Assembly (NCBI GenBank): GCA_040757035.1
Contig: JBFLYM010000002.1
Location: 13,726-77,725, forward strand
Length of the DNA stretch: 64,000 bases
Source: JAHJBR01 sp040757035
Lineage (GTDB): Archaea; Micrarchaeota; Micrarchaeia; Anstonellales; Bilamarchaeaceae
Direction: 5' to 3'
The notes beneath the pieces were generated by a model. The model had not been told where the DNA came from. It saw only the letters and a list, made by a program, of their open reading frames with translations, and did not search any database. The position numbers and the translations under genes are program-made. Below are positions 24,401 through 33,820 of this stretch, one piece after another. The number at the start of each line of letters is the position of its first letter. Position 1 is the first letter of the stretch.

Positions 24401-25787
24401 GCCTGGAAAAATATTTGCAGTTGTTGGCAATCCAATACTCCATAGTAAAAGTCCAGAGATGTTCAATGCAGCATTTAAGAAATTAAAGATAAACGCTATC
24501 TATATAAGAATTGCCGCATTTGATGCAGAAGAAGTGATGCGCACCGCAGATGATATTGGGCTATGTGGTTTAAACATTACTTCGCCATTTAAGGAAGAAT
24601 TAAAGAAAAAAATGCGCGTTTCGAATTCGTTAAACACACTCATAAATACAATCATTATAGATAAAAACGCAAGAGAAATCGATGCAATAAACTGTATAAT
24701 TTGCAAAAATGATCCAAAATCAAAGTGTCCGAAGAAACAATTACTGGTTGGTTATAATACCGATGTTGCTGGCGTTATTGGTGCGCTCAAACATAATTCT
24801 TGCGATTTTGTTGGTAAAAAAATCATAGTGCTCGGTGCTGGAGGTGCGGCAAAGGCAGCGATATACGCACTTGTTTCTAAAAAAGCGGATGTAGTGGTGG
24901 TAAACCGCACATTCAAAAAGGCAAAAAAACTTGCGCAGCGATTTGGTTGCAGAGTCTCAAAATTTGATGAAATTGCGCAAGAACTCGAACATGCGAACAT
25001 TCTAATCTCATGCGTTCCTACTGGCGAACGAATAATTCCAAAATCAGCGCTACGCAAAACGCTTAGTGTATTAGATGCAAATTACTCAATAGATACAGCA
25101 CTCAAAAAAGATGCAAAGAGCAATAATTGTAAAATAATTGATGGAAGAGAATGGTTACTTTTTCAGGCAATTCCGTGTTTTAAATATTTTATTGGTAAAA
25201 AAGCACCAGTCGCAGCGATGCGCAAAGTGCTTTACTCAAAAAAGAAAAGAAAAAAAAATATCGCTCTTATTGGTTTTATGGGTAGCGGAAAAACAGCGGT
25301 TGCTAAAGAACTCGCAACACTTAACGGAATGAAATCCGTAGATATAGACGCTAACATAGAAAAAAACATGAATATGAAAATAGCGCAAATTTTTGAAGAT
25401 ATGGGAGAACGCGAATTTAGAAAAATAGAAAACGCGGAATTAAAAAAGGCGCTTGAATCCGAAAACGCAATAATTTCCTGCGGAGGCGGGTTAGTGTTAG
25501 ATCCGCGCAATGTAGACATGCTAAAAAGAGATTGCACTGTTTTTTGGTTATGGGCAGATATAACAACCATAATGGAAAGAATAAGTAAAGATGATTCAAG
25601 ACCATTGATCAGAACTAAAAACAAAGGCGATCTCAAAACCAAAATCGAAATCGCCAAAAAAATATTAGAGCAGCGGTTATTTGTTTACGCAAACGCTTGC
25701 GATGCTCTAATAAATACAGTTGGAAAAAAACCAAAAGAAATTGCCGCAAGGATAGATTATGAAATTAACGAAATTAATAAAGCCTAG
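24399..25787 (+). CDS. shikimate dehydrogenase-shikimate kinase fusion
   Basis: About 462 residues in two domains. Residues 1-275 are AroE: VVGNPILHSKSPEMFN binds shikimate, NITSPFKEEL holds the catalytic Lys, GYNTDVAGV the Asp, and VLGAGGAAKAAIYAL is the NADP Rossmann loop. From about 283 comes a P-loop shikimate kinase: Walker A GFMGSGKTA near 290, SVDIDANIEKNMNMKI, FRKIENAEL and the ISCGGGLVL loop. Archaea usually carry a GHMP-type shikimate kinase, so a bacterial-type AroK fused to AroE is unusual. An insertion (about 25 residues, Cys-containing) sits before GYNTD. The ATG at 24399 is chosen; the frame is open to a TTG at 24363. Confidence 0.92.
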   Translation: MPGKIFAVVGNPILHSKSPEMFNAAFKKLKINAIYIRIAAFDAEEVMRTADDIGLCGLNITSPFKEELKKKMRVSNSLNTLINTIIIDKNAREIDAINCIICKNDPKSKCPKKQLLVGYNTDVAGVIGALKHNSCDFVGKKIIVLGAGGAAKAAIYALVSKKADVVVVNRTFKKAKKLAQRFGCRVSKFDEIAQELEHANILISCVPTGERIIPKSALRKTLSVLDANYSIDTALKKDAKSNNCKIIDGREWLLFQAIPCFKYFIGKKAPVAAMRKVLYSKKKRKKNIALIGFMGSGKTAVAKELATLNGMKSVDIDANIEKNMNMKIAQIFEDMGEREFRKIENAELKKALESENAIISCGGGLVLDPRNVDMLKRDCTVFWLWADITTIMERISKDDSRPLIRTKNKGDLKTKIEIAKKILEQRLFVYANACDALINTVGKKPKEIAARIDYEINEINKA

Positions 25788-27054
25788 TGAAGTAAATGGA
25801 GTGATAAATGCGCCTCCTTCAAAAAGCATTATGGGTAGAATTACTGCGGCCGCGCTACTATCAGATGGCATAACAAAAATCCGTAATGCATCATTGTGCG
25901 ATGATGGATTAACGGCATTAGATATTATAGAAACGCTCGGCGCGCACGTTACGCGTGTCGCGCACATCAAAGTCGATGCAAAAAAATTTGTGAATGAAGT
26001 CATAGTCAAAAGTAAAGGTATATTCAAAACAGTTCCGAAAAGTGATGTTATTAATTGTAAAGAATCTGGACTATGCATGCGAATGTTTGCGCCTATACTT
26101 TCACTTTTGAAAAGACAATTTACGCTTAATGCAACCGACTCGCTGCAAAAAAGACCGATGAAAATGCTGGAAGCACTTGCACAATTAGGCGCGCATTGCA
26201 AAACTTCAGCAGCCGGTTATTCTCCGATCAAATTAAAAGGAGCAATAAAGGGAGGAAAAATTAAAATTGATGGTTCGGATAGCTCGCAATTTCTTACAGG
26301 TTTGCTTATGGCCCTGCCATTATGCAAAAAGAATTCAATAATTGAGGTTTTGAATCTGAAAAGCAAGCCGTATGTCCAAATGACGATTTCGCTCCTTGCG
26401 CGTCTTGGAATAAAAATAGATAGCTGCGGTAATTTCCAAAAATTTAAAATTAGCGGACATCAAAAATATAAAACAAACATAAATTATTCTGTTGAAGGTG
26501 ATTGGTCTGGCGCTTCATTTATGCTTGTTGCAGGTGCGATTGCAGGGAAAGTTAGAATCAACTGGCTTAGTATAAATTCGTTTCAGGCCGATAAAGAAAT
26601 AATCTCTGCACTAAAACGCGCTGGCGCAAAAATAAAAATCCAAAAGAACAATATTATTGTTGAGAAAGATAGACTGAATGCGTTTGAATTTGATGCGAAT
26701 GATTGTCCAGATCTTTTTCCGCCATTGACAGTGCTTGCAATAAATTGCAGTGGGATATCTGTAATCAAAGGTGTAAAAAGATTAAAATATAAAGAAAGCG
26801 ACCGCGCGACCGCGCTTGCACAAGAATTTGGAAAAATAGGCGCAAAAATAAAAATCGTAGGAAATAACATGAAGATCATTGGAACAAAACTCAGGGGAGG
26901 AAAAATAGACTCACACAATGATCACAGAATTGCGATGGCTGGTGCGATTGCGGCGTTAAACTCAGAAAAAGGTATTTATTTATTAAATCCGAAATGTGTT
27001 TCCAAATCATATCCAGAATTTTTTGATGATCTTGAAAGGTTGAAAGAAAGATAA
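25759..27054 (+). CDS. aroA: 5-enolpyruvylshikimate-3-phosphate synthase
   Basis: 431 residues. PPSKSIMGRITAAALLSDG binds phosphoenolpyruvate and shikimate-3-phosphate, DSSQFLTGLLMALPL is the central motif, and HNDHRIAMAGA the C-terminal signature. The enzyme joins PEP to shikimate-3-phosphate, the sixth step of the pathway. It overlaps the aroE-aroK fusion by 29 nt and is followed 16 nt later by aroC, so the three are surely one operon. Confidence 0.96.
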   Translation: MKLTKLIKPSEVNGVINAPPSKSIMGRITAAALLSDGITKIRNASLCDDGLTALDIIETLGAHVTRVAHIKVDAKKFVNEVIVKSKGIFKTVPKSDVINCKESGLCMRMFAPILSLLKRQFTLNATDSLQKRPMKMLEALAQLGAHCKTSAAGYSPIKLKGAIKGGKIKIDGSDSSQFLTGLLMALPLCKKNSIIEVLNLKSKPYVQMTISLLARLGIKIDSCGNFQKFKISGHQKYKTNINYSVEGDWSGASFMLVAGAIAGKVRINWLSINSFQADKEIISALKRAGAKIKIQKNNIIVEKDRLNAFEFDANDCPDLFPPLTVLAINCSGISVIKGVKRLKYKESDRATALAQEFGKIGAKIKIVGNNMKIIGTKLRGGKIDSHNDHRIAMAGAIAALNSEKGIYLLNPKCVSKSYPEFFDDLERLKER

Positions 27055-27070
27055 AGGAAAGGTTAAAAAA

Positions 27071-28096
27071 ATGAATACGCTTGGAAGATTATTGCGAATA
27101 AGCATTTTTGGAGAATCGCATGGTGAATGTGTCGGAATAGTAATTGACGGATGTCCGCCAGGACTTCATCTTAGTGCATCAGACTTAATTTTTGATTTAG
27201 AGAGAAGAAAAGGAAGCCAAAGGAAAATTGGTACAACTTCGCGCATTGAAGCAGACGTTCCGCTGATAAAAACCGGAATTTTTAACGGCAGAACTACTGG
27301 TGCGCCGATTTTAATAATGTTTGAGAATAAAGACGTAGATTCGAAAATGTATGAAAAACTTAAGGATAATCCAAGACCAGGACATGCGGATTTGGTTGCA
27401 AAACAAAAATTTGATGGATTTAACGATTATCGCGGAACCGGACATTTCTCGGGACGACTTACAATTGGGCTAGTTGCTGCAGGCGTAATAGCAAAAAAGA
27501 TTATAGCAAAAAAACTTCTGAAAAATGCGAAAAATGTCAAAATCAAAGCAACAATAATTGAAGTTGGCGGTATAAAGAACATAAAAAAAGAGAGCATAAA
27601 AAAAGCTATAGATCATGCGGTAAAAAAGAACGATTCTGTAGGTGGAATTATAGAATGTAGAATAAGTGGACTACCTTGTAGTTTGGGTGAACCGTTTTTT
27701 GATTCTGCAGAATCTCTTATTTCTCATGCAATATTCTCTATACCAGGAGTAAAAGGAATAGAATTTGGTTCTGGTTTTAAATGCGCGTCTATGTATGGAA
27801 GCGAATGTAATGATGAGATAATTGACATAAAAGGAAAAACAAAGACAAACAATGCCGGAGGAATAAATGGTGGAATAACCAATGGAAACGATGTAGTTTT
27901 TCGTATAGCAATAAGACCAACTTCAAGCATAAGTAAAATTCAGAACATCATTGATCTAAAAACAGGTAAAATATCAAAGATTTCAATCGAAGGAAGGCAC
28001 GATAGGTGCATAGCTCTCAGAATACCGGTTATAGTTGAAGCAATTTCTGCTTTGGTTTTTGCCGATTTAATGCTTTTAAATGAGAATGTTAGATGA
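27071..28096 (+). CDS. aroC: chorismate synthase
   Basis: 341 residues. GESHGECVGIVIDGCPPG at the start, RPGHADLVAKQKFDGFNDYR and GTGHFSGRLT in the middle and NAGGINGGITNG later are classical FMN and substrate motifs. It makes chorismate from EPSP with reduced FMN. It lies directly between aroA and pheA. Confidence 0.97.
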   Translation: MNTLGRLLRISIFGESHGECVGIVIDGCPPGLHLSASDLIFDLERRKGSQRKIGTTSRIEADVPLIKTGIFNGRTTGAPILIMFENKDVDSKMYEKLKDNPRPGHADLVAKQKFDGFNDYRGTGHFSGRLTIGLVAAGVIAKKIIAKKLLKNAKNVKIKATIIEVGGIKNIKKESIKKAIDHAVKKNDSVGGIIECRISGLPCSLGEPFFDSAESLISHAIFSIPGVKGIEFGSGFKCASMYGSECNDEIIDIKGKTKTNNAGGINGGITNGNDVVFRIAIRPTSSISKIQNIIDLKTGKISKISIEGRHDRCIALRIPVIVEAISALVFADLMLLNENVR

Positions 28097-28124
28097 AAAT
28101 TTTAGATAAAAAAAGGGTAATCTT

Positions 28125-29201
28125 ATGAATGATGAAAAGATGCGGAATATTGAAAAGATGCGGAAAAAAGTGGAATTGATAGATTACGAAATACTAAAAC
28201 TCATAAATGAGCGTATGGAGTTCGCGGTAAAACTGAAAAAACTGAAGACCACTATCGCGGATCCAAAGCGAGAAGAAGAAGTAATTAATTATGTGTGTAA
28301 TCGTTCGCACAATATATTATCTCCAAGTTTTTCTAAGACATTAATTATGCAGATAATAGAAGAAAGCAAAAGATTACAGGCAAAGGATATGAAACTAATC
28401 GGATTCCAAGGCGAACATGGTGCGTATAGCGAACTCGCAGCGCGTTCTTACAATAATTCGCTGGTTCCAATTCCATGCGCAGAATTTGCGGAAATCTTTG
28501 AAAGTATAGAAAAAGGGATACTTGATTATGGAATAGTTCCTGTGGAAAATTCGCTCGAAGGTTCGGTTGTTCAAGTGAACGATCTTTTTATTGAGACTGA
28601 CTTAAAAATAATTGGAGAAATTAACATGCCAATCCATCATAATTTACTCGCTCTTCCAGAAACAAACTATCGCGATATAAAATCGGTGTACTCGCATTCG
28701 CAAGCGCTCGCACAATGCCATCAATTTATTTCAAGGAATAATCTTGAACCAAGACCTTTTTATGATACTGCTGGCGCTGCAAAAATGCTCTCAAAAGAAA
28801 GATTGCCGGATACAGCGGTAATTGCGAGTAGTCTTTGCGCGCAACTTTACAATTTAGAGGTAATAAAGGAAAATATTGAAGATCACGCATCAAATTCAAC
28901 AAGATTTGTGATAATTTCTCGCGAAGAAAGCGCGGAAAACGGAAACAAGTGTTCAATACTTTTTTCTACTAAGCATGAAGCTGGGGCGCTATTCAGAATA
29001 CTTAAAATTTTTTCAGATGCGCGCGTAAATCTCACGCGAATAGAATCTCGGAGAATTAGAGGCGATCAGCGTAACTATGCGTTTCTTTTGGATTTTCAAG
29101 GCTGTAAAGATAATAAGAAAATAGAGGATGCACTTAACGAAGTTAAGAAGGATGCGATCATGTACAAATTCATGGGTTGTTATAAGGAAGCATGTGAGTA
29201 A
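28125..29201 (+). CDS. pheA: chorismate mutase-prephenate dehydratase (P-protein)
   Basis: 358 residues in three parts. AroQ-type chorismate mutase (about 5-90) has LIDYEILKLINERMEFAVKL. Prephenate dehydratase (about 90-265) begins GFQGEHGAYSELAAR and ends in the STRFVIISRE motif. A C-terminal ACT domain has EAGALFRILKIFSDARVNL and ESRR, the phenylalanine-sensing part. It directs chorismate to phenylpyruvate and is probably feedback inhibited by Phe. ACT and catalytic motifs look intact. Confidence 0.96.
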   Translation: MNDEKMRNIEKMRKKVELIDYEILKLINERMEFAVKLKKLKTTIADPKREEEVINYVCNRSHNILSPSFSKTLIMQIIEESKRLQAKDMKLIGFQGEHGAYSELAARSYNNSLVPIPCAEFAEIFESIEKGILDYGIVPVENSLEGSVVQVNDLFIETDLKIIGEINMPIHHNLLALPETNYRDIKSVYSHSQALAQCHQFISRNNLEPRPFYDTAGAAKMLSKERLPDTAVIASSLCAQLYNLEVIKENIEDHASNSTRFVIISREESAENGNKCSILFSTKHEAGALFRILKIFSDARVNLTRIESRRIRGDQRNYAFLLDFQGCKDNKKIEDALNEVKKDAIMYKFMGCYKEACE

Positions 29202-29218
29202 ACATCTAAAGTGGACGT

Positions 29219-30004
29219 ATGCGCATAGCGATTATAGGAACTGGAAATATAGGAAGTTGGCTTACAAAGGAATTTTCATCAGAGCATGAAATAGCAGTAT
29301 ACAACCGTACGTTAGAAAAAGCTGAACTGCTTGCAAAGAAAATCAAAAAAGTGCGCGTGCTTTCTGGATTTAGCGAGCTTAATGATTTTGCTCCAGAACT
29401 TCTGATAAATGCGGTTAGTCTTCCAAACACCGTTTCTGTATTTCAAGAAGCAGTGAAATATATTCCAAAAGGTTGCGTTATTTGCGATGTTGCTTCAATA
29501 AAAGGTGAAATTCCAAAATACTACAAAGAATCTGGTTTTAAATTTGTATCGGTACACCCAATGTTTGGCCCAACATTTGCAAATATTAAAAATTTAAGTG
29601 AAGAAAGCGCAGTAATAATAAAAGAATCCGATCTCCAAATTGCGGCATTTTTCAGGAAGTTTTTTCAGTCGTTAAAATTAAAAATTTTTGAATACACTTT
29701 TGACGAACATGATAAAATAATGGCATATTCACTTACCATTCCATTCATATCCACTCTTGTGTTTGCTGCATGTATAGATAAAACTACGGTCCCTGGCACA
29801 ACGTTTAAAAAGCATATTCACATCGCAAAAGGATTACTTTCAGAAAACGATTGGCTTCTTGCAGAGATTCTGTTCAATTTGGATTCTTTAAAAGAATTAG
29901 AAAAAATTATTTCAAGGCTGGAATTCTTGAAGCACATAATAAAAGGAAAGGATTACGAAGAAGCAAAACGTTTCTTCAGAAAGTTAAGGAAAAATGTTTA
30001 CTAA
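29219..30004 (+). CDS. tyrA: prephenate dehydrogenase
   Basis: 261 residues. The NAD-binding start is AIIGTGNIGSWLTKEF; NRTLEKAELLA follows the second strand; VHPMFGPT carries the catalytic His of TyrA proteins. It oxidatively decarboxylates prephenate to hydroxyphenylpyruvate. There is no fused chorismate mutase; pheA upstream supplies that activity. It is the last gene of the aromatic operon and ends 13 nt from a convergent gene. Confidence 0.9.
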   Translation: MRIAIIGTGNIGSWLTKEFSSEHEIAVYNRTLEKAELLAKKIKKVRVLSGFSELNDFAPELLINAVSLPNTVSVFQEAVKYIPKGCVICDVASIKGEIPKYYKESGFKFVSVHPMFGPTFANIKNLSEESAVIIKESDLQIAAFFRKFFQSLKLKIFEYTFDEHDKIMAYSLTIPFISTLVFAACIDKTTVPGTTFKKHIHIAKGLLSENDWLLAEILFNLDSLKELEKIISRLEFLKHIIKGKDYEEAKRFFRKLRKNVY

Positions 30005-30016
30005 TAATTGCGAAAG

Positions 30017-31324
30017 TCAGGTAGATTGCTTCAATAAATCCAATGGTTTCACATTAAATGTGGGTGAAAAACACTTGTTACATATTCTATCAATAAATCT
30101 ACCTAAGAAAATCTTGGTCATTAGATGAACATAATACATGCCATTTTTTGTTACCTTAAATTCACCATTATTTAGATTTATAATTCCTAAAAAGCGAAGT
30201 GCATGTAGAAGACCTTTTATCCGAGAATTATTTATATCACATCCAAAAATATTCTTAAATTCATTTTGTTTAAAACCCATTGAGTATAAGCTCATCATCA
30301 CAAATTCCGCCATTCTTTCCTCCACCGAGAAATCGATCCCACACACTATCGGTAGATGTTCATTACTTAAGGCTTTAATATATTCATCTACCAAATTCGT
30401 ATTCCCGTACATTTGACCATCTACTTTCGATAACGCACCTGCTCCAAATCCGAAATATTCATCTCTCTCAACAGAGCCGTATGGGGTATAACCTTCTTTA
30501 ATAAAACTCCAGACCGAGCAAGGTTTATACCCTCTATCCAGTAGAAACTTGGTGAGAATATCGTACATTGTTCTATCACTTTTCTTACCTGGAAGTTTTA
30601 AAAGCCCTCTTTTAACGTCTTTATACCATCGATTAAAAGAAAATAGAACTACAGGATAAGTTGCTATTTGAGGTATACCTAAGGATGTTGCAATCTCCAA
30701 ATCGGAAATTAAATTTTCAACTCTCTGAGATGGTAAAGAGAACATTAGATCAATACTGAAAGTATCAAAATATCCACAATCTACAATCAGTTTTATTGCA
30801 TTTATTGCTGTTTCGGACGTGTGACTTCTCCTTCCTATAGCTTTTAAGATACTATCGTTAAAAGATTCAACTCCCATGCTGATTTTCCTTACTCCGACAC
30901 TGGAAAGCATCTCAAGTACTTTTTGGGTTATGTCATCTGGATTAGCTTCTACGCCTATTTCTTTAATGTCAAAATTCTCGTTAACATATTCTATTATTGA
31001 GCAAAGAGCATTTGGATTTATAGTAGGGGTTCCTCCACCAATATATAAACTGTTTATTTTGAGATTATCTAATAAGTCTTTGTATAGTTTGATTTCTCTT
31101 TTGAGGGATTCAACATATCCTTCTATTTTTTGGGCATTGTATTTAAATCTAATAAATCCGCAATAAGGACATGGAATTTTACAAAAGGGAATATGAATAT
31201 ATAATCCAATTTCACCTTCACTCTTGTAAATGCGTGGAATAAATCCACTTTTTATTTCAATTTGATCAAGCATCATTCTTGTCGTTTCTTCTATAATTTT
31301 TTCCTTGATCACAATTCTCATCAT
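30017..31324 (-). CDS. HemW-like radical SAM protein
   Basis: 435 residues. YIHIPFCKIPCPYCGF carries the CxxxCxxC [4Fe-4S] motif of the HemN/HemW group, followed by LYIGGGTPT, GVEANPDD and the GVESFND motif. The C-terminal domain (FGFGAGALSKVDG) is of HemW type. HemW proteins carry or insert heme; coproporphyrinogen dehydrogenases have extra N-terminal residues that are not seen here. No other heme gene lies nearby, so the substrate is open. Confidence 0.8.
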   Translation of the reverse strand: MMRIVIKEKIIEETTRMMLDQIEIKSGFIPRIYKSEGEIGLYIHIPFCKIPCPYCGFIRFKYNAQKIEGYVESLKREIKLYKDLLDNLKINSLYIGGGTPTINPNALCSIIEYVNENFDIKEIGVEANPDDITQKVLEMLSSVGVRKISMGVESFNDSILKAIGRRSHTSETAINAIKLIVDCGYFDTFSIDLMFSLPSQRVENLISDLEIATSLGIPQIATYPVVLFSFNRWYKDVKRGLLKLPGKKSDRTMYDILTKFLLDRGYKPCSVWSFIKEGYTPYGSVERDEYFGFGAGALSKVDGQMYGNTNLVDEYIKALSNEHLPIVCGIDFSVEERMAEFVMMSLYSMGFKQNEFKNIFGCDINNSRIKGLLHALRFLGIINLNNGEFKVTKNGMYYVHLMTKIFLGRFIDRICNKCFSPTFNVKPLDLLKQST

Positions 31325-31330
31325 ATTTCT

Positions 31331-31684
31331 TTATTTTGAAAACTTCGTTGCCACAACATCTGCAATAACTCCATATACTATGCCAAAAGCAAGAAGTGGT
31401 AAACCGCCAATGACATTTCCATCAACTATTGGAATAATGCTCATAGCCATTGTTATTATTACTCCGATTGCAGCACCTCTCAAAACTGGATGTAGTTTTA
31501 TGCTATCTCCGATGCCGATAAAAAATCCAATCAGTACCCTATTGTACACGATGGAAGCCAGGATTCCGGTGGTTACTACAAAATTCGCTCCCCCGCTATC
31601 GGCCATCATCTTGGCACCGTAGGCACAAAAAAGCCCGCATAGCAATCCTATCGCCGTTGCGATTAAAATTCTTTTTGTGTTCAT
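31331..31684 (-). CDS. small archaeal membrane protein
   Basis: 117 residues with about four hydrophobic segments, Gly-rich (ATAIGLLCGLFCAYGAKMM, VLIGFFIGIGDSIKLHP, LPLLAFGIVYGVIADVV). AGGAGGTGA-like sequence upstream (minus strand, near 31692-31699) is a strong ribosome binding site. I recall similar small multi-spanning proteins in archaea but know no function. It lies between a HemW-like gene and the prepilin peptidase. Confidence 0.6.
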   Translation of the reverse strand: MNTKRILIATAIGLLCGLFCAYGAKMMADSGGANFVVTTGILASIVYNRVLIGFFIGIGDSIKLHPVLRGAAIGVIITMAMSIIPIVDGNVIGGLPLLAFGIVYGVIADVVATKFSK

Positions 31685-31804
31685 TTTATTTTCACCTCCT
31701 TTTGTTTTTTATTTTAATTTTGTTCGACCTTTAGGTATTTTAGATTTTTAATATTTTCATTTTTGCGTCCTCAATAATCCAATTCATGGTTTTTTGGTTT
31801 TAAT

Positions 31805-32656
31805 TCACGTTAGCATAAGCATAAAAACATCTCCTATAATTACGCTTATAATCAGTCCTAAAAGTATAAATGGAAGAAATGGTGGAAGTTTTGTATATAC
31901 ATATATTTCTTTTATCTTTAATTGTTTCAACCTTTCGAGTTCTTTTGCATCCAACAATCTTTTTATGTTATGTTCTTTTACCAGTAAAGGCATAAGCTCA
32001 AGTACTGCAATCTCTTCCTCATCTACTTTGGAAATAGGAACTTTTCTTGCCATGCATTCCATTATCCGTTCTTTATAAATCATGAATAATATTAGCGAAA
32101 TTATAAGCACGCTTAATGTAATCAAATATACCGGACCAAAAATTCCAACCGAATAAATAAAATAGATAAGTATTGCGTATATTGGTGCGAGCAATAAATA
32201 CTCAAATTTACCTTTTATTCTTTTGAGAATTATATTCTGCAATATGAAATAAATAAAATAAAGGGCAAAGAACAGACCTGATAAAATTATGATTGAAAAC
32301 ACAATTGGAATGTTGAGCGATACATTTGTGTAGGATGGAAATATCGGTACAAGTAGTGCAATTGAAGTCAATACATAAATGTCAGCACCGCCTATATAGC
32401 CCATTCTATAAAAAAAGTACCCGAATAGAAAAATTATTGCAGCAACAAAAACGGAATAAACAAAAACATCATACTGAAAAAAAACAAGATTCACAGCAAA
32501 TGCTATTGCAAGAAACGCATAAAGCAAATTATTAGGAACGTTTTTATTGTTTTTAATATCGTACCAACTTGCGATTGCTGTTCCAATTACAGCGACTACA
32601 ACGCGTACTAATTCGCCAGACATCGTCATTTTTTCAATAAAACAATTTTCAAGCAT
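31805..32656 (-). CDS. A24 prepilin peptidase
   Basis: 283 residues, about seven membrane helices. The two catalytic Asp sites are clear: SWYDIKNNKNVPN near residue 37 and GYIGGADIYVL near 92. This aspartic peptidase of the FlaK/PibD/EppA kind removes class III signal peptides at the inner face of the membrane; three such substrates are encoded at 5441, 8797 and 9015. A cytoplasmic loop of about 60 charged residues precedes the last helix. Internal ATGs at 32629 and 32623 are alternative starts. Confidence 0.85.
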   Translation of the reverse strand: MLENCFIEKMTMSGELVRVVVAVIGTAIASWYDIKNNKNVPNNLLYAFLAIAFAVNLVFFQYDVFVYSVFVAAIIFLFGYFFYRMGYIGGADIYVLTSIALLVPIFPSYTNVSLNIPIVFSIIILSGLFFALYFIYFILQNIILKRIKGKFEYLLLAPIYAILIYFIYSVGIFGPVYLITLSVLIISLILFMIYKERIMECMARKVPISKVDEEEIAVLELMPLLVKEHNIKRLLDAKELERLKQLKIKEIYVYTKLPPFLPFILLGLIISVIIGDVFMLMLT

Positions 32657-32680
32657 TTACTAAACCTTTAATCCTCAATC

Positions 32681-33763
32681 TCATTGGTTCTGAATATCCT
32701 GAAGGAATTCATCGTATATCTTTACAACTGAAAGATTTAAACACTTTACTTTTTTTCCTAATTTTTCTGCAATGTTCGGTTTGGTTCTTCCATTATCCCC
32801 GTTTATGAATTCTTTTATGTATGTACCTGCTTCGGCAACTATATAAATCTTGGACGAACCGATTATCTGCAAATCAAGGATTTTTCGTTTTCTTATCAAA
32901 TTACTTCTTCTGTGCAAAACCCTTTCCGGTGTTTGCTGATATATTGTTTTACCACCGAAAGAAAGGATTTTCTTTTTATCTGTAGAAGAAAGCCTTATTC
33001 CTATCTCCGCTTGATAGGCCTTGTCAAAATGCGAGTCTGATACCAAAGCGACTTCGGAGTTTGAAACGTATTTTAGGTCGCTTATTTTCACTTTTTTTGA
33101 TTTATTCACGCGATTTAACAAAATTTTCAGATCAAGTTTGTTTTTTGTTGGGGCGCGCAGTTCAAGAACAAAGGCTCTTCCGGCAACATTAAGGACATCG
33201 ATATCCTCTCTGCCAGAACAATGCAGTTCGGCATCTTTCGCTCCGTAAATTTCTCTGGCTTCTTTTCCGATTATCGCTTCAATTGAATTATATTTTATGC
33301 CGGCAAAACCGCATTTTTCGCATCCTTTTCCGTTGCATGACTTACATGTCCATTCGCTTTGCGCAAGATTTGTACAAAATTTTTTGTATTTTCCAAAAAT
33401 GAAAATATCCGAATTTGAGAAATATACGCTATTTTTTATGAAATCAAACGTTATTTTTCCATCATTTTTGAAAACGTTGTACTCCACTCCTTTTTTTACG
33501 AGCGCAGAAACGATTTTTTTATTAAAATCATTTTTTATGCTTTCTGCAATTCCGAAATCCCAGACTTCTTCTTCGCGCGCCATTATTTCGCGCGGAATTT
33601 CTGTACTTATTGCGAACGATTTCCATTCTTTCGGAAGTGACAGATTTTTAAGCATTTTGTTCAAGCGTGCGCTCGCGCCTTTGCATATAAAACATTGTTC
33701 ATTCGCGCATTTTTTGAATTTTGATAAGTTCCTTTTTTTACAGTATATACAAAGTTTTATCAT
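32681..33763 (-). CDS. pus10: tRNA pseudouridine synthase Pus10
   Basis: 360 residues. N-terminal THUMP-like part with zinc Cys pairs (CIYCKKRN, CFICKG; later CKSCNGKGCEKCGF). The catalytic region has CSGREDIDVLNVAGRAF with the nucleophilic Asp and VLELRAPTK. Archaeal Pus10 makes pseudouridine 54 and 55 in the T-loop of tRNA. It runs in the same direction as the prepilin peptidase with a gap of 24 nt. Confidence 0.93.
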   Translation of the reverse strand: MIKLCIYCKKRNLSKFKKCANEQCFICKGASARLNKMLKNLSLPKEWKSFAISTEIPREIMAREEEVWDFGIAESIKNDFNKKIVSALVKKGVEYNVFKNDGKITFDFIKNSVYFSNSDIFIFGKYKKFCTNLAQSEWTCKSCNGKGCEKCGFAGIKYNSIEAIIGKEAREIYGAKDAELHCSGREDIDVLNVAGRAFVLELRAPTKNKLDLKILLNRVNKSKKVKISDLKYVSNSEVALVSDSHFDKAYQAEIGIRLSSTDKKKILSFGGKTIYQQTPERVLHRRSNLIRKRKILDLQIIGSSKIYIVAEAGTYIKEFINGDNGRTKPNIAEKLGKKVKCLNLSVVKIYDEFLQDIQNQ

Positions 33764-33820
33764 ATCATTTATCTCAATTCAAATTCATCCCAATCCAAGT
33801 TTGTTATTTGGATAGATTTA

